64,000 bases of DNA, taken from NCBI RefSeq assembly GCF_019063845.1, contig NZ_CP077683.1, forward strand, positions 4,590,001-4,654,000. Direction: 5' to 3'. Below are positions 49,589 to 58,797 of this stretch, in pieces. Both the position numbers and the translations under genes were made by a program. Below the pieces are notes generated by a model. The model saw only the letters and a list, made by a program, of their open reading frames with translations, did no database searches and was not told the DNA's origin. Every line of letters begins with the position of its first letter. Positions within the stretch are counted from its first letter, which is position 1. Origin of the DNA: Geomonas subterranea. GTDB lineage: Bacteria > Desulfobacterota > Desulfuromonadia > Geobacterales > Geobacteraceae.

Positions 49589-50643
49589 ATGCGCGTACTG
49601 ATCATCAAACCATCCTCCCTGGGAGACGTGATCCAGGCCCTGCCGGTGCTCGACTACCTGCACCAGGCGGTGCCCGGCATCGAGGTCGACTGGGTGATCG
49701 AGGAAAGCCTCCAGGGCGTGCTGGCCGGGCATCCGCAGGTGAGCCAGGTGCACTCCGTCCCTGCGGCCCGGTGGCGCAAACAGCGCTTCTCCGCGAAGAC
49801 CTGGCGCGGCGTGTCGGCCCTGCGCAAGACCCTGTGTGAACGGGCCTACGACCTGGTTTTCGACCTGCAGGGCGACCTGATCAGCGGGGTGATCTCACGG
49901 TACTCCGGTTGCGCGGACCGGCTCGGGTTCGAGCGGGACGCCGTCGTGGAGCCGCTGAACACCTGGTGCAACACCCGCCTGATCCCGGTCCGCCGGCAGG
50001 AGTACCACAACACCGACCGCTGCCTGCGCCTGGTGAGCATCCCTTTCGCCAAGGATTTCCGCTCCATGGAGCTTGCCGCCCACCTGGCCAGCTCGCCCGG
50101 TGACGAGGCCAACGCCGAGGCGCTGCTCGCCACGCTGGCGGACGGACTGGTTTTTCTGTTCCACCACGGCACGGCGCAGCCGACCGGGGCCTGGAGCGAA
50201 AAGGGGTGGACCGAGTTGGGGAGAGAGGTGCTGGACCGCTTCCACGACGCCACCATCCTGCTCCCCTGGGAGAGCGAGACCGAGCGCCAGGCGGCCTTCT
50301 CCATCGCCGCCGCCATCGGCCCTGGGTGCCGGGTGCTGGACCGCCTGTCCCTGAAGGGGATGGCCGCTCTTTTGAAGAAGGTGGATCTGGTGGTCGGGGG
50401 GATGCCGGGGGGGTGCAGATGGCAGCGGCCCTCGGCACGCCGACGGTGTCGTTCTACCGCGGCACGCTCGCCAGGAGGAGTGCGCCGCGCGGTGACGCCC
50501 ACGTGGCCCTGCAGTCGCCCATGCACTGCGCGGGCTGCCAGAGGGCGTACTGCGACAAGGACGCCAAGTGCCGCGACAGCATCAAGGTGGAGGCGGTTCT
50601 GGCAGGAATCAACCGTCTCCTGCATCCTCACGAAGGGCGTTGA
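49589..50643 (+). pseudogene. Glycosyltransferase family 9 (heptosyltransferase) with a frameshift
   Basis: The first 270 residues are a clear GT9 LPS heptosyltransferase: MRVLIIKPSSLGDVIQALPV, DWVIEESLQGVLAGHP, YDLVFDLQGDLISG and DRLSLKGMAALLKKVDLVVGG. After a run of six G at 50396-50401, homology jumps to another frame, where GVQMAAALGTPTVSFYRGT and SPMHCAGCQRAYCDKDAKC continue to the stop at 50643. One more G would give an intact protein of about 351 residues ending RLLHPHEGR. Read without correction, the frame runs to 50746 with an unrelated tail. It is a true pseudogene, a phase-variable gene or a sequencing error. It would extend the LPS inner core. Confidence 0.85.
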
Positions 50644-50742
50644 GTCCGGACGCGAGGGAGCGTCTATTGCTGGCCTTTTTGCTGCAGTTCTGCTATTGTT
50701 GGCCGCATTTTGCGTGAGCATCTGTAGGGGAGGAGAGTCTCG

Positions 50743-52365
50743 TTGAACGTCATTAGTAACGAGCAGTACAACATCGGTCATATCTGTACGCGTCAACAGT
50801 GCGACTCGGGTTTCGGCGGCAAGACCGCTTTCCGCTGGATCTCCGCGCACCACGAGCGGACCGATTACAGCTTCGACGACCTCGACCGCGAATCGAACAA
50901 GTTTGCCAATGCCTTAAAAGGGCTGGGGTTCAACCAGGGCGACATACTGTTCACCTTTCTTCCCAAGGCCCCGGAGCAGTTCTTCAGCTTCCTGGGGGGC
51001 TTGAAGCTGCAGGTCATCTGCGGCACGCTCTTCTCGAGTTTCGGTGAGGATGCCATCCTGGACCGCTTGGGCGATGCCGGGGCCAAAGGCGTCGTCACCA
51101 AGAAGAGCCTGATGAAGAAGATCCTCCGGGTGCGCGACCAGCTCCCGAAGTTGCAGTACATCATCGTGACCGACCTTGATGAGCATCAATCGGCTGACAT
51201 CCTGAGTTACTGGCAGCTCGTACGCGAGGCTTCGGGTGATTTCGTCGCGCCGCAGACCGCGGCCGACACCCCCTCGGTGCTGCATTACACCTCCGGCTCG
51301 ACCGGAAAGCCGAAGGGGGTGCTGCATGTCCACGGCAGCATTCTGCATCAAAGCGGCACGGCAGCCCGGGTACTGACACTTACCGGCAGCGACATCTACT
51401 GGTGTACGGCAGATCAGGGGTGGGTGACGGGGACTTCCTACGGCATCATCGGCCCCTGGAGCCTCGGAGTAACGCAGGTACACTACGGCGGCGGCTATGA
51501 CGCCAAGACCTGGTTCGACTTGCTGGAGCAGGAAGGGGTAACCATCTGGTACTCCGCGCCTACCGCCCTGCGCATGCTGCTGCAGGAGGAGGACGACGTC
51601 TTCAGTGGACGCGACCTGTCGCGGCTGCGTCATATCTTCAGCGTCGGCGAACCGCTCAACCCCGAAGTCATCACCTGGGCGGAGCGGGTCCTGGGACGGC
51701 CGGTTTACGACACCTGGTTTCAGACCGAAACCGGCGGCATCATGATCAGCAACCGCCCCGGTGTCGCCGTTCGCCCCGGCTCGATGGGTATCCCCGTGGC
51801 GGGGATCGAGGCCGCCATTATAGCTGACGATGGTACGGTACTGGGGACCGGCGAACAGGGCAACCTGTGCCTGAAGCCGGGATGGCCGTCGATGTTCGTC
51901 ACCTATCTCAACAACGCTACCGCTTACGGCCAAAAGTTCCGCTCCGGATTTTATTTCACCGGTGACACTGCTTTGCGTGATGAGGAGGGGTATTACTGGT
52001 TCAAAGGGCGCAGTGACGATGTCATCAATACTGCCGGGCATCTCATCAGCCCGTTTGAAGTGGAAAGCGCCCTTCTCGAGATAGAAGAGGTCGCAGAATC
52101 CGGAGTCATCGGGGCACCCGACGACCTTCTGTACGAGAAGGTCGTTGCTTTTGTCTGCCTACACTCCCGCTTCGAGTACTCGAAGCAGCTGGAAGTCAAG
52201 ATAAGGCTGCACGTCAGCAACAAGGCGTCATCCATCGCCACGCCGCAAGAAATCATCATCGTAGAGAGCATCCCCAAAAACAAAAGCGGTAAGATAATGC
52301 GCCGCGTCCTGAAGGCCCGCTATCTCGGCGAGGACGAAGGTGATATTTCCACTCTGGAGACATGA
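50743..52365 (+). CDS. Acyl-activating (AMP-binding) enzyme, first gene of dlt-like module
   Basis: This is a 540-residue ANL-superfamily adenylating enzyme. It has the P-loop YTSGSTGKPKGVLHVH, TADQGWVTGTSYGI (resembling acetyl/propionyl-CoA synthetases), FQTETGG, YFTGDTALRDEEGYYWFKGRSDD-type motif, and the catalytic Lys in PKNKSGKIMRR. It most likely activates a short carboxylic acid and loads it on the ACP encoded 2 bases downstream, in analogy to DltA. The substrate is not known, and an acyl-CoA product is also possible. TTG 50743 is used with a strong ggggaggag upstream. It heads an operon with ACP, MBOAT and SGNH genes. Confidence 0.88.
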   Translation: MNVISNEQYNIGHICTRQQCDSGFGGKTAFRWISAHHERTDYSFDDLDRESNKFANALKGLGFNQGDILFTFLPKAPEQFFSFLGGLKLQVICGTLFSSFGEDAILDRLGDAGAKGVVTKKSLMKKILRVRDQLPKLQYIIVTDLDEHQSADILSYWQLVREASGDFVAPQTAADTPSVLHYTSGSTGKPKGVLHVHGSILHQSGTAARVLTLTGSDIYWCTADQGWVTGTSYGIIGPWSLGVTQVHYGGGYDAKTWFDLLEQEGVTIWYSAPTALRMLLQEEDDVFSGRDLSRLRHIFSVGEPLNPEVITWAERVLGRPVYDTWFQTETGGIMISNRPGVAVRPGSMGIPVAGIEAAIIADDGTVLGTGEQGNLCLKPGWPSMFVTYLNNATAYGQKFRSGFYFTGDTALRDEEGYYWFKGRSDDVINTAGHLISPFEVESALLEIEEVAESGVIGAPDDLLYEKVVAFVCLHSRFEYSKQLEVKIRLHVSNKASSIATPQEIIIVESIPKNKSGKIMRRVLKARYLGEDEGDISTLET

Positions 52366-52366
52366 A

Positions 52367-52600
52367 ATGGAATTACAAGAGCAATTGAACGAAGTTTTCT
52401 GCCAGGTTTTTGACGACGAAGACATCCGCATTACCCCGGCGACGACCGCTGATGACATCGACGGCTGGGATTCCCTGTCCCATGTGAACCTCATAGTCGC
52501 AGTCGAAAGCACCTTCGGTATCAGGTTTTCCCAGAAAGAGGTGCTGACCTTCAAGAACGTCGGCGACCTGCTGGCATGCATCGCGAGCAAGGTGCAGTAA
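52367..52600 (+). CDS. Acyl carrier protein
   Basis: This 77-residue four-helix ACP has the phosphopantetheine attachment serine in DGWDSLSHVNLIVAVE (DSL motif). Its acidic composition is typical. It starts two bases after the stop of the adenylating enzyme and ends 7 bases before the MBOAT gene, so it is a dedicated carrier equivalent to DltC rather than the housekeeping AcpP. Confidence 0.92.
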   Translation: MELQEQLNEVFCQVFDDEDIRITPATTADDIDGWDSLSHVNLIVAVESTFGIRFSQKEVLTFKNVGDLLACIASKVQ

Positions 52601-52607
52601 GGGTCCC

Positions 52608-54059
52608 ATGGTATTCAATTCTCTGCACTACCTGATTTTTTTGCCTGTCGTCTATCTGATGTTCTACCTGGCTGGCGACCGGGCACGCTGGGGTGTGTTG
52701 CTGGCCGCAAGTTTCGCGTTTTACTCGGCGCTGAAAGTCCCTTACCTGCTTGTGGTACTGGTGATGGTGGCTTTGAACACCTATTTTTTTGGCATGTGGC
52801 TGGACCGGGCGCAGGGCGCCCGGGCAAAGCGCCTGGTTCTTTACGGCGGCATCCTGACCAACGTCCTTGTGCTGGTCGTGTTGAAGTATCTGCCGTTTCT
52901 TTCGGAAAACCTGAGGCAACTCTCCGCTTTCCTGTCGCTGGATTACCAGGTGCCGGCGGTCAAGGCCTTTGTGGCCATCGGCGTTTCCTACTACGTCTTC
53001 CAGGCGATTTCCTACCTCTTCGACATCTACCTGGAAATCGAGCAGCCTGAGCGGCACTTCGGGTACTTTCTCCTTTACATGGCCTTTTTCCCCAAGCTCA
53101 TGCAGGGGCCCATCGAGCGCGCGGGGGACTTGCTGCCGCAGCTCAAGGAGAAATACACCTTCCATTACGACAACGTGCGCTACGGCTTGTTACTTTTTGC
53201 GTGGGGGCTTTTCAAGAAGGTGGTCATCGCCGACCGGTTCGGCATCTACGCCGACTCGGTGTACAATGACGTCCACGCCTACCACGGGGTGCAACTGTTA
53301 CTCGGCACCTACGCCTACGCCTTCCAGATCTACATGGATTTTTCAGGCTACACGGACATGGCGCTGGGATCTGCCCGGCTCTTCAACATAAGCCTCACGC
53401 AGAACTTCAACAGCCCCTACCTCGCCACGTCGGTCGCCGACTTCTGGCGCAGGTGGCATATCAGTTTCTCGCGCTGGATACTGGACTACATATTCAAGCC
53501 GCTTCAGATGCAGTGGCGCAACTGGAAAAACTGGGGCACGGCCTTAGCCCTGGTCGTTGCTTTCATCGTTTCCGGGATATGGCATGGCGCCAGCTGGGGG
53601 TTTGTCATCTGGGGCGGGCTGCATGGACTGTATATGGCCTGTTCCGTCTTTTACAAGCCGTATCAGAAAAAGCTGTACAAGGCGCTGGGGGTCCAGAAGA
53701 GCCCGTACCTCAAGGTCTGGCAAGCCCTGGTTACCTTTCACCTTGTCTGCTTCGCGTGGATCTTTTTCAGAGCGAACAGCCTGGGGGATGCCTTGTACAT
53801 CTGCAAGGCCGCGTTCACGGGTCCCCTGCCGGCCTTTCGTGCGTTGCTGGTCCCTGCCTTTGACAGGGCAAATGCCTACCTTCTCCTCGCTGCAGTCGTC
53901 GTGTACTGGGTGGGGGTGCGCTATTCCACAGAGGAAAAGGTGGTATCTCTGTGGAACCGGTCTTCGGCTCTCAGGTGGTGTTGCTACAATGCTTTGATAC
54001 TCGGGCTCATCTTCATGCGCGTCCGGGTCGATGCAGGTTTCATTTACTTCAACTTCTAA
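52608..54059 (+). CDS. MBOAT-family O-acyltransferase (DltB/AlgI-like)
   Basis: This 483-residue integral membrane acyltransferase transfers an acyl group across the membrane to an extracytoplasmic glycan. About 11 hydrophobic helices are visible. The signature LPVVYLMFYLAG at the start, YLFDIYLEIEQPERHFGYFL, KLMQGPIERAGDLLPQL, MDFSGYTDMALGSARL, FNSPYLATSVADFWRRWHIS, and the conserved catalytic His region VSGIWHGASWGFVIWGGLHG place it with DltB/AlgI/PatA. The ATG follows aaggg. It lies between the ACP and SGNH genes. Confidence 0.92.
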   Translation: MVFNSLHYLIFLPVVYLMFYLAGDRARWGVLLAASFAFYSALKVPYLLVVLVMVALNTYFFGMWLDRAQGARAKRLVLYGGILTNVLVLVVLKYLPFLSENLRQLSAFLSLDYQVPAVKAFVAIGVSYYVFQAISYLFDIYLEIEQPERHFGYFLLYMAFFPKLMQGPIERAGDLLPQLKEKYTFHYDNVRYGLLLFAWGLFKKVVIADRFGIYADSVYNDVHAYHGVQLLLGTYAYAFQIYMDFSGYTDMALGSARLFNISLTQNFNSPYLATSVADFWRRWHISFSRWILDYIFKPLQMQWRNWKNWGTALALVVAFIVSGIWHGASWGFVIWGGLHGLYMACSVFYKPYQKKLYKALGVQKSPYLKVWQALVTFHLVCFAWIFFRANSLGDALYICKAAFTGPLPAFRALLVPAFDRANAYLLLAAVVVYWVGVRYSTEEKVVSLWNRSSALRWCCYNALILGLIFMRVRVDAGFIYFNF

Positions 54060-54068
54060 AAGAGAAAA

Positions 54069-55253
54069 ATGGACAAGCTTTTTAAAAAGGTTCTGCTGCT
54101 TGCACTGCCGTATGTTCTTTATCTGTCTATCCCCGTCTGGCTGCTGGTAGGTACAAAGGAGCTTGGTGGCAACATCAACCAGATAATAGACAATGCCTCC
54201 AAAGGGAACCCGCAGCTGGTCGGCTTTGGCTTCAACGAGTCATGTTACAGATACATGAAGCTCAAGATACTTGCGGCTTTGCCCCGGCGCGATGTCGTTG
54301 CTTTGGGTTCTTCGCGCGTGCTGCAGTTCCGCGACAAGATGTTTGCTCCAAACCGGTTTTACAATGCCGGTTATACGATAAAAAGCATCCCGGAGTTCAT
54401 GACGTTCGTTTCGCTGCTGCCTGAGGACAAGCTGCCCCGTACCCTGATCATCGGTTTGGATCACTGGATGTTCAACGCACGGTACGATCACCTCAATGCC
54501 GCCCCTAACAAACAGGAGTGGCTAAAGTACGATGACATGGATGTCACCTCCGTGTTCAAAGCTTCCAAGAAGGTTTACAAGAGAACCTTCAGCGGCGTGG
54601 TCTCGCTTGACGACGTCCTGTTTCCGGACAAGGCCATGGCCCGTTCACAGAAAGACGCCGCCCTTGCCTCGGTGCCGAAGTTTGGCTTCAATGCCTGCGT
54701 GAACAAGACCGGTTTCAGAAATGATGGCAGCATGTACTATGGCATCCAGATAGAAAAGCTGATGGCAAATGCCTCTGACGCCAACGACTTCAAGTTCAAG
54801 GACACGCTGCACAAAGTTGCCAAAGGCCAGGACCGGTTCAAGCAGGGGGGGGAAATCAACGAGGAGGCAGTACGCCAGCTGAGGCTTTTCCTCGCATACT
54901 GCCAGAAGAAAAACATCCACGTGGTTGCTTTTCTTCCACCTTTTACCGATACCGTCTGGAACAAGATGGTTGCCTCAGGAAAGTTCCACTACCTGGATGG
55001 GCTGAATGCGCGGCTTCAACACGAGCTGGACGGTTACGGCTATGAATTTTACGATTTCAGCACCTTCAGTTCCGCCGGGGCCACGGACCTCGAAGCGATC
55101 GACGGATTTCATGGCGGGGAGTCGGTGTATCTCGGTATGCTGATCAGGATGCTCGACAGGGGCTCCAAGCTCAATGAATTCTGCAATGTCAACAAGCTGC
55201 GTGAAGACGCAGCGCGGAAGTTCAACAGGTACACGGTTTATCAGAGTTTTTAG
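54069..55253 (+). CDS. SGNH/DltD-like membrane-anchored protein
   Basis: This 394-residue protein has one N-terminal membrane anchor (LLLALPYVLYLSIPVWLLVG) and a predicted periplasmic domain. VVALGSSRVLQFRDKMF supplies a possible nucleophilic Ser (GSSR), and the C-terminal IDGFHGGESVYLGML supplies an Asp-x-x-His pair, as in DltD and AlgJ/AlgX-type proteins partnering MBOATs. I do not recognise a named family. Context indicates the acyl-accepting or final transfer partner of the upstream MBOAT. It starts 10 bases after the MBOAT stop. The base composition (more A/T) differs from the pse genes that follow. Confidence 0.75.
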   Translation: MDKLFKKVLLLALPYVLYLSIPVWLLVGTKELGGNINQIIDNASKGNPQLVGFGFNESCYRYMKLKILAALPRRDVVALGSSRVLQFRDKMFAPNRFYNAGYTIKSIPEFMTFVSLLPEDKLPRTLIIGLDHWMFNARYDHLNAAPNKQEWLKYDDMDVTSVFKASKKVYKRTFSGVVSLDDVLFPDKAMARSQKDAALASVPKFGFNACVNKTGFRNDGSMYYGIQIEKLMANASDANDFKFKDTLHKVAKGQDRFKQGGEINEEAVRQLRLFLAYCQKKNIHVVAFLPPFTDTVWNKMVASGKFHYLDGLNARLQHELDGYGYEFYDFSTFSSAGATDLEAIDGFHGGESVYLGMLIRMLDRGSKLNEFCNVNKLREDAARKFNRYTVYQSF

Positions 55254-55337
55254 CTTTCACCCTGTAAGCGGGACACGGGGCGGTAGCAACAACTTCCATC
55301 ATACAATAACTTACTAAGAGATAAGCGGGGGACGAAC

Positions 55338-56348
55338 GTGTTAAAAAATCGCAGCATTCTGGTCACCGGTGGCACCGGGTCGTTTGGCAAGAAATTCGTG
55401 GAAACCATTCTCACGGCATATCCGGAGATCGAGCGGGTGGTGGTCTATTCCCGCGACGAACTGAAGCAGTTCGAGATGTCGCAGCAGTTTTCCCACGACA
55501 AGTACAAGCAGATCCGCTACTTCATCGGCGACGTGCGTGACCGCGAGCGTCTCTCCAAGGCCATGGAAGGGATCGACATCGTCATCCACGCGGCGGCGCT
55601 CAAACAGGTTCCGGCCTGCGAGTACAACCCGTTCGAGGCGATCAAGACCAACATCCACGGCGCGCAGAACGTGGTCGAGGCGGCCATCGAGCGCGGCGTG
55701 AAGCAGGTCGTCGCCCTTTCCACCGACAAGGCCGCCGCCCCCATCAACCTCTACGGCGCCACCAAGCTCTGCTCCGACAAGCTCTTCGTCGCGGCCAACA
55801 ACTTCAAGGGGAAGCACGACATCAAGTTCTCCGTGGTGCGCTACGGCAACGTCATGGGTAGCCGCGGCTCGGTCATCCCCTTCTTCATGAACAAGAGGAG
55901 CTCCGGCGTCCTCCCCATCACCGACGAGCGCATGACCCGCTTCAACATCACCCTCGAGGACGGCGTCAAGCTCGTGCTCTTCGCGCTCGAGAACATGTGG
56001 GGTGGCGAGATCTTCGTCCCCAAGATCCCGAGCTACCGGATCAACGACATCGCCGAGGCGATCGGCCCCAACTGCAAGCGCGAAGTCGTCGGCATCCGCC
56101 CGGGGGAGAAGCTGCACGAAGAGATGATCACCATGACCGACGCCATCTCCACCGTCGAGTTCGAGAAGTACTTCGTCATCCTCCCCTCCATCCCGCTTTG
56201 GGACGTGGACAAGTTCGCCGCCGCCTTCAACGGCAAGCTCTGCCAGGACGGCTTCTGCTACAACTCCGGCACCAACAGCGAGTGGCTGAACGTCGAGGAG
56301 CTGCGCGAGCTGATCAAGGAACACGTCGATCCGAACTTCACCTACTAG
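55338..56348 (+). CDS. pseB: UDP-N-acetylglucosamine 4,6-dehydratase (inverting)
   Basis: This enzyme performs the first step of pseudaminic acid synthesis. The 336-residue extended SDR has the NAD(P) site VTGGTGSFGKKFVE, VVYSRDELKQFEMSQQF, VIHAAALKQVPACEYNPFEA (PseB/FlaA1 signature), LSTDKAAAPINLYGATKLCSDKLF (with the catalytic Lys replacing the usual Tyr-x-x-x-Lys Tyr), and RPGEKLHEEMI. The start is GTG 55338 after gggggacgaac. It sits at the head of the pse genes, 84 bases after the SGNH gene, and may have its own promoter (a TACAAT at about 55304). Confidence 0.94.
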   Translation: MLKNRSILVTGGTGSFGKKFVETILTAYPEIERVVVYSRDELKQFEMSQQFSHDKYKQIRYFIGDVRDRERLSKAMEGIDIVIHAAALKQVPACEYNPFEAIKTNIHGAQNVVEAAIERGVKQVVALSTDKAAAPINLYGATKLCSDKLFVAANNFKGKHDIKFSVVRYGNVMGSRGSVIPFFMNKRSSGVLPITDERMTRFNITLEDGVKLVLFALENMWGGEIFVPKIPSYRINDIAEAIGPNCKREVVGIRPGEKLHEEMITMTDAISTVEFEKYFVILPSIPLWDVDKFAAAFNGKLCQDGFCYNSGTNSEWLNVEELRELIKEHVDPNFTY

Positions 56349-56358
56349 GAGGCAGGGC

Positions 56359-57528
56359 GTGAAACAGGCACCGATTCCCTACGGCCGGCAGTCCATCTCC
56401 GAGGCCGACATCCAGGCGGTTGTCGACGTTCTTCGTTCCGACTGGCTGACGCAAGGGCCGTCCATCGAGCGCTTCGAGCAGGCCGTCGCTGAGTACTGCG
56501 GCGCGAAGTACGCCGTCGCGGTGAACAGCGCCACCTCGGCGCTGCACATCGCCTGCCTCGCCGCGGAGCTGGGGGAGGGGGACACCCTCTGGACCTCCCC
56601 CAACACCTTCGTCGCCTCGGCCAACTGCGGCCTGTACTGCGGCGCCGGTGTCGACTTCGTGGACATCGACCCGCGCACCTACAACCTGTCGGCGGCCGAG
56701 CTGGAAAAGAAGCTGGTCCAGGCCAAGGCGGAGGGGAAACTCCCCAAGGTGGTGATCCCGGTGCACTTCTCCGGGCAGCCCTGCGAGATGGAAAAGATCG
56801 CCGCGCTCTCCCGCGAGTACGGCTTCTCCGTCATCGAGGACGCCTCCCACGCCATCGGCGGCAGGTATAAGGGGGAGGCGATCGGCGGCTGCCGCTTCTC
56901 CGACATGACCGTGTTCAGCTTCCACCCGGTGAAGATCATCACCACGGCGGAAGGGGGGATGGTGCTCACCAACCGCAAGGAGCTCTACGACCGCCTGATC
57001 CGCCTGAGAAGTCACGGCATCACCCGCGACCCCGCCTTCATGCAGTGGGAGAGCGACGGCCCGTGGTACTACCAGCAGATCGAGCTCGGCTTCAACTACC
57101 GCATCACCGACCTCCAGGCCGCCCTGGGGCTCTCCCAGATGACCCGCCTGGACGAGTTCGTGGCCGCGAGGCACCGCCTGGCCGCGCGCTACGACGACCT
57201 GCTGGCGGAGCTCCCGGTGGTCACCCCGTACCAGCACCCGGACAGCTATTCCGGTCTGCACCTCTACGTGATCCGGCTCAAGCTGGACCAGATCTCGAAG
57301 AGCCACCGCGAGGTATTCGAGGCGCTCCGTGCGCAGGGGATCCTGGTCAACCTGCACTACATCCCGGTGCACACCCAGCCCTACTACCGGCGCCTGGGCT
57401 TCAAGCCGGGCGACTTCCCCGAATCGGAGCGCTACTACGCCGAGGCCATCAGCCTCCCGATGTTCTCCAGCCTCTCCGACGAGCAGCAGGACCGCGTGGC
57501 CGCGGCGCTCAAAGAGGCGCTGTCGTGA
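56359..57528 (+). CDS. pseC: UDP-4-amino-4,6-dideoxy-N-acetyl-L-altrosamine transaminase
   Basis: This PLP-dependent DegT/DnrJ/EryC1 aminotransferase performs the second step of the pseudaminate pathway. The 389-residue protein has IPYGRQSISEADIQAVVDVL at the start, the PLP Asp in VIEDASHAIGGRYKG, the Schiff-base Lys in FHPVKIITTAEGGMV, and HGITRDP. Its length and the FN/YRITDLQAALG segment are typical. The start is GTG 56359 with aggaggcagg upstream. It overlaps pseF by 4 bases. Confidence 0.94.
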   Translation: MKQAPIPYGRQSISEADIQAVVDVLRSDWLTQGPSIERFEQAVAEYCGAKYAVAVNSATSALHIACLAAELGEGDTLWTSPNTFVASANCGLYCGAGVDFVDIDPRTYNLSAAELEKKLVQAKAEGKLPKVVIPVHFSGQPCEMEKIAALSREYGFSVIEDASHAIGGRYKGEAIGGCRFSDMTVFSFHPVKIITTAEGGMVLTNRKELYDRLIRLRSHGITRDPAFMQWESDGPWYYQQIELGFNYRITDLQAALGLSQMTRLDEFVAARHRLAARYDDLLAELPVVTPYQHPDSYSGLHLYVIRLKLDQISKSHREVFEALRAQGILVNLHYIPVHTQPYYRRLGFKPGDFPESERYYAEAISLPMFSSLSDEQQDRVAAALKEALS

Positions 57529-58220
57529 ACGTAGCCATCATCCCGGCCCGCGGCGGCAGCAAGCGCATCCCCCGCAAGAACATCAAGGAGTTCTGCGGCA
57601 AGCCGATGATCGCCTGGTCGATCGAGGCGGCGCTTGAAAGCGGCTGCTTCAGCCGGGTGCTGGTTTCCACCGACGACGCGGGAATCGCCGAGGTGGCCCG
57701 CTCCTTCGGGGCGGAGGTCCCCTTCCTGCGTCCCGCGGAGCTTTCCGACGACCACACCGGCACCATCCCCGTGATCCGCCACGCCGTCGAGTTTGTGGCG
57801 GGGGAGGGAGAGCGCCCGGAGTATGCCTGCTGCATCTACGCCACCGCTCCGTTCGTGACGCCCGCCGACCTGAAGCGCGGCCTCGACCTGATCAGGGAGG
57901 CCGGCTGTTCCTACGCCTTCTCGGTGACCAGTTACCCGTTCCCGATCCAGCGCGCCATCAGGATCGACGGCAACGGCCGCGTCGGGATGTTCGATCCCGC
58001 CCAGTTCTCCACCCGCTCGCAGGACCTCGAGGAGGCGTTCCACGACGCCGGGCAGTTCTACTGGGGGCGCTCCGAGGCCTGGATCGCCGAAGAGAGGATC
58101 TTTTCCGATAAGGCGGTCCCCGTCCTTTTGCCGCGCCACCAGGTGCAGGACATCGACACCCTGGAGGACTGGCACCGGGCGGAACTGATGTTCAAGGCCT
58201 GGCGCGAACAGGCGGCATGA
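57525..58220 (+). CDS. pseF: Pseudaminic acid cytidylyltransferase
   Basis: This enzyme activates pseudaminic acid as the CMP-sugar. The 231-residue protein has the CMP-NeuAc synthetase-type motif IPARGGSKRIPRKNIKEFCGKPMI, VSTDDAGIAEVA, a middle CIYATAPFVTPADL, and the C-terminal VQDIDTLEDWHRAEL with the metal-binding Asp pair. The start is GTG 57525 overlapping the pseC stop (GTGA). Longer upstream reading in this frame is a pseC shadow. Confidence 0.92.
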   Translation: MNVAIIPARGGSKRIPRKNIKEFCGKPMIAWSIEAALESGCFSRVLVSTDDAGIAEVARSFGAEVPFLRPAELSDDHTGTIPVIRHAVEFVAGEGERPEYACCIYATAPFVTPADLKRGLDLIREAGCSYAFSVTSYPFPIQRAIRIDGNGRVGMFDPAQFSTRSQDLEEAFHDAGQFYWGRSEAWIAEERIFSDKAVPVLLPRHQVQDIDTLEDWHRAELMFKAWREQAA

Positions 58221-58239
58221 CAAACAGCACGAGGTAACG

Positions 58240-58797
58240 ATGCGCCCTGAAGAATTCAACCTGCGTCCCATCGAAGAGCGTGACCTCGACCTGGTCCTCT
58301 CCTGGCGCAATTCCGAGCGCGTGCGCTCCTACATGTACACCGACCACCTGATCGCCCCCGAGGAGCACCGGGCCTGGTTCGCCCGGACGCGCGACGCGGA
58401 ATTCCCCGCGACCCTCATCTTCGAGTACCAGGGGCGGCCGGTCGGGCTGAAGAGCTTCAACCAGATCGATCGTCACTCCAACCGCTGCCACTGGGGGTTC
58501 TACCTGGGCGACGTGGAGCTGCCGCGCGGCTGCGGCACGGTGATGGGATTTCTCGCGCAGGAGTACATCTTCGAGAAGCAGGGGTTCAGAAAGCTCTGCG
58601 CCGAGGCCTTCGCCTTCAACGAGGGGAGCATCAAGTACCACACCCGCCTGGGATTCGTGCAGGAGGGGCGCCTGGTGCAGCACGTCTTGAAGAACGGGCG
58701 CTACGAGGACGTGATCGTCTTCGGCGCTTTCAAAGAGAACTGGCTGGCCAACAAGGAAGCGTTGGCGGCAAAGATATTCCGGGAGGACGCAGCGTAA
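58240..58797 (+). CDS. pseH: UDP-4-amino-4,6-dideoxy-sugar N-acetyltransferase, PseH-type GNAT
   Basis: This is a 185-residue GNAT-fold protein: LRPIEERDLDLVLSWRNSERVR at the start, WGFYLGDVELPRGCGTVMG for acetyl-CoA binding, then AEAFAFNEGSIKYHTRLGF (the N-x-x-S-x-x-x-(Y/H)-x-x-x-GF motif). Context between pseF and pseI gives the PseH role, acetylation of the 4-amino sugar. gagg lies five bases before the ATG. It overlaps pseI by one base (TAATG). Confidence 0.88.
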   Translation: MRPEEFNLRPIEERDLDLVLSWRNSERVRSYMYTDHLIAPEEHRAWFARTRDAEFPATLIFEYQGRPVGLKSFNQIDRHSNRCHWGFYLGDVELPRGCGTVMGFLAQEYIFEKQGFRKLCAEAFAFNEGSIKYHTRLGFVQEGRLVQHVLKNGRYEDVIVFGAFKENWLANKEALAAKIFREDAA

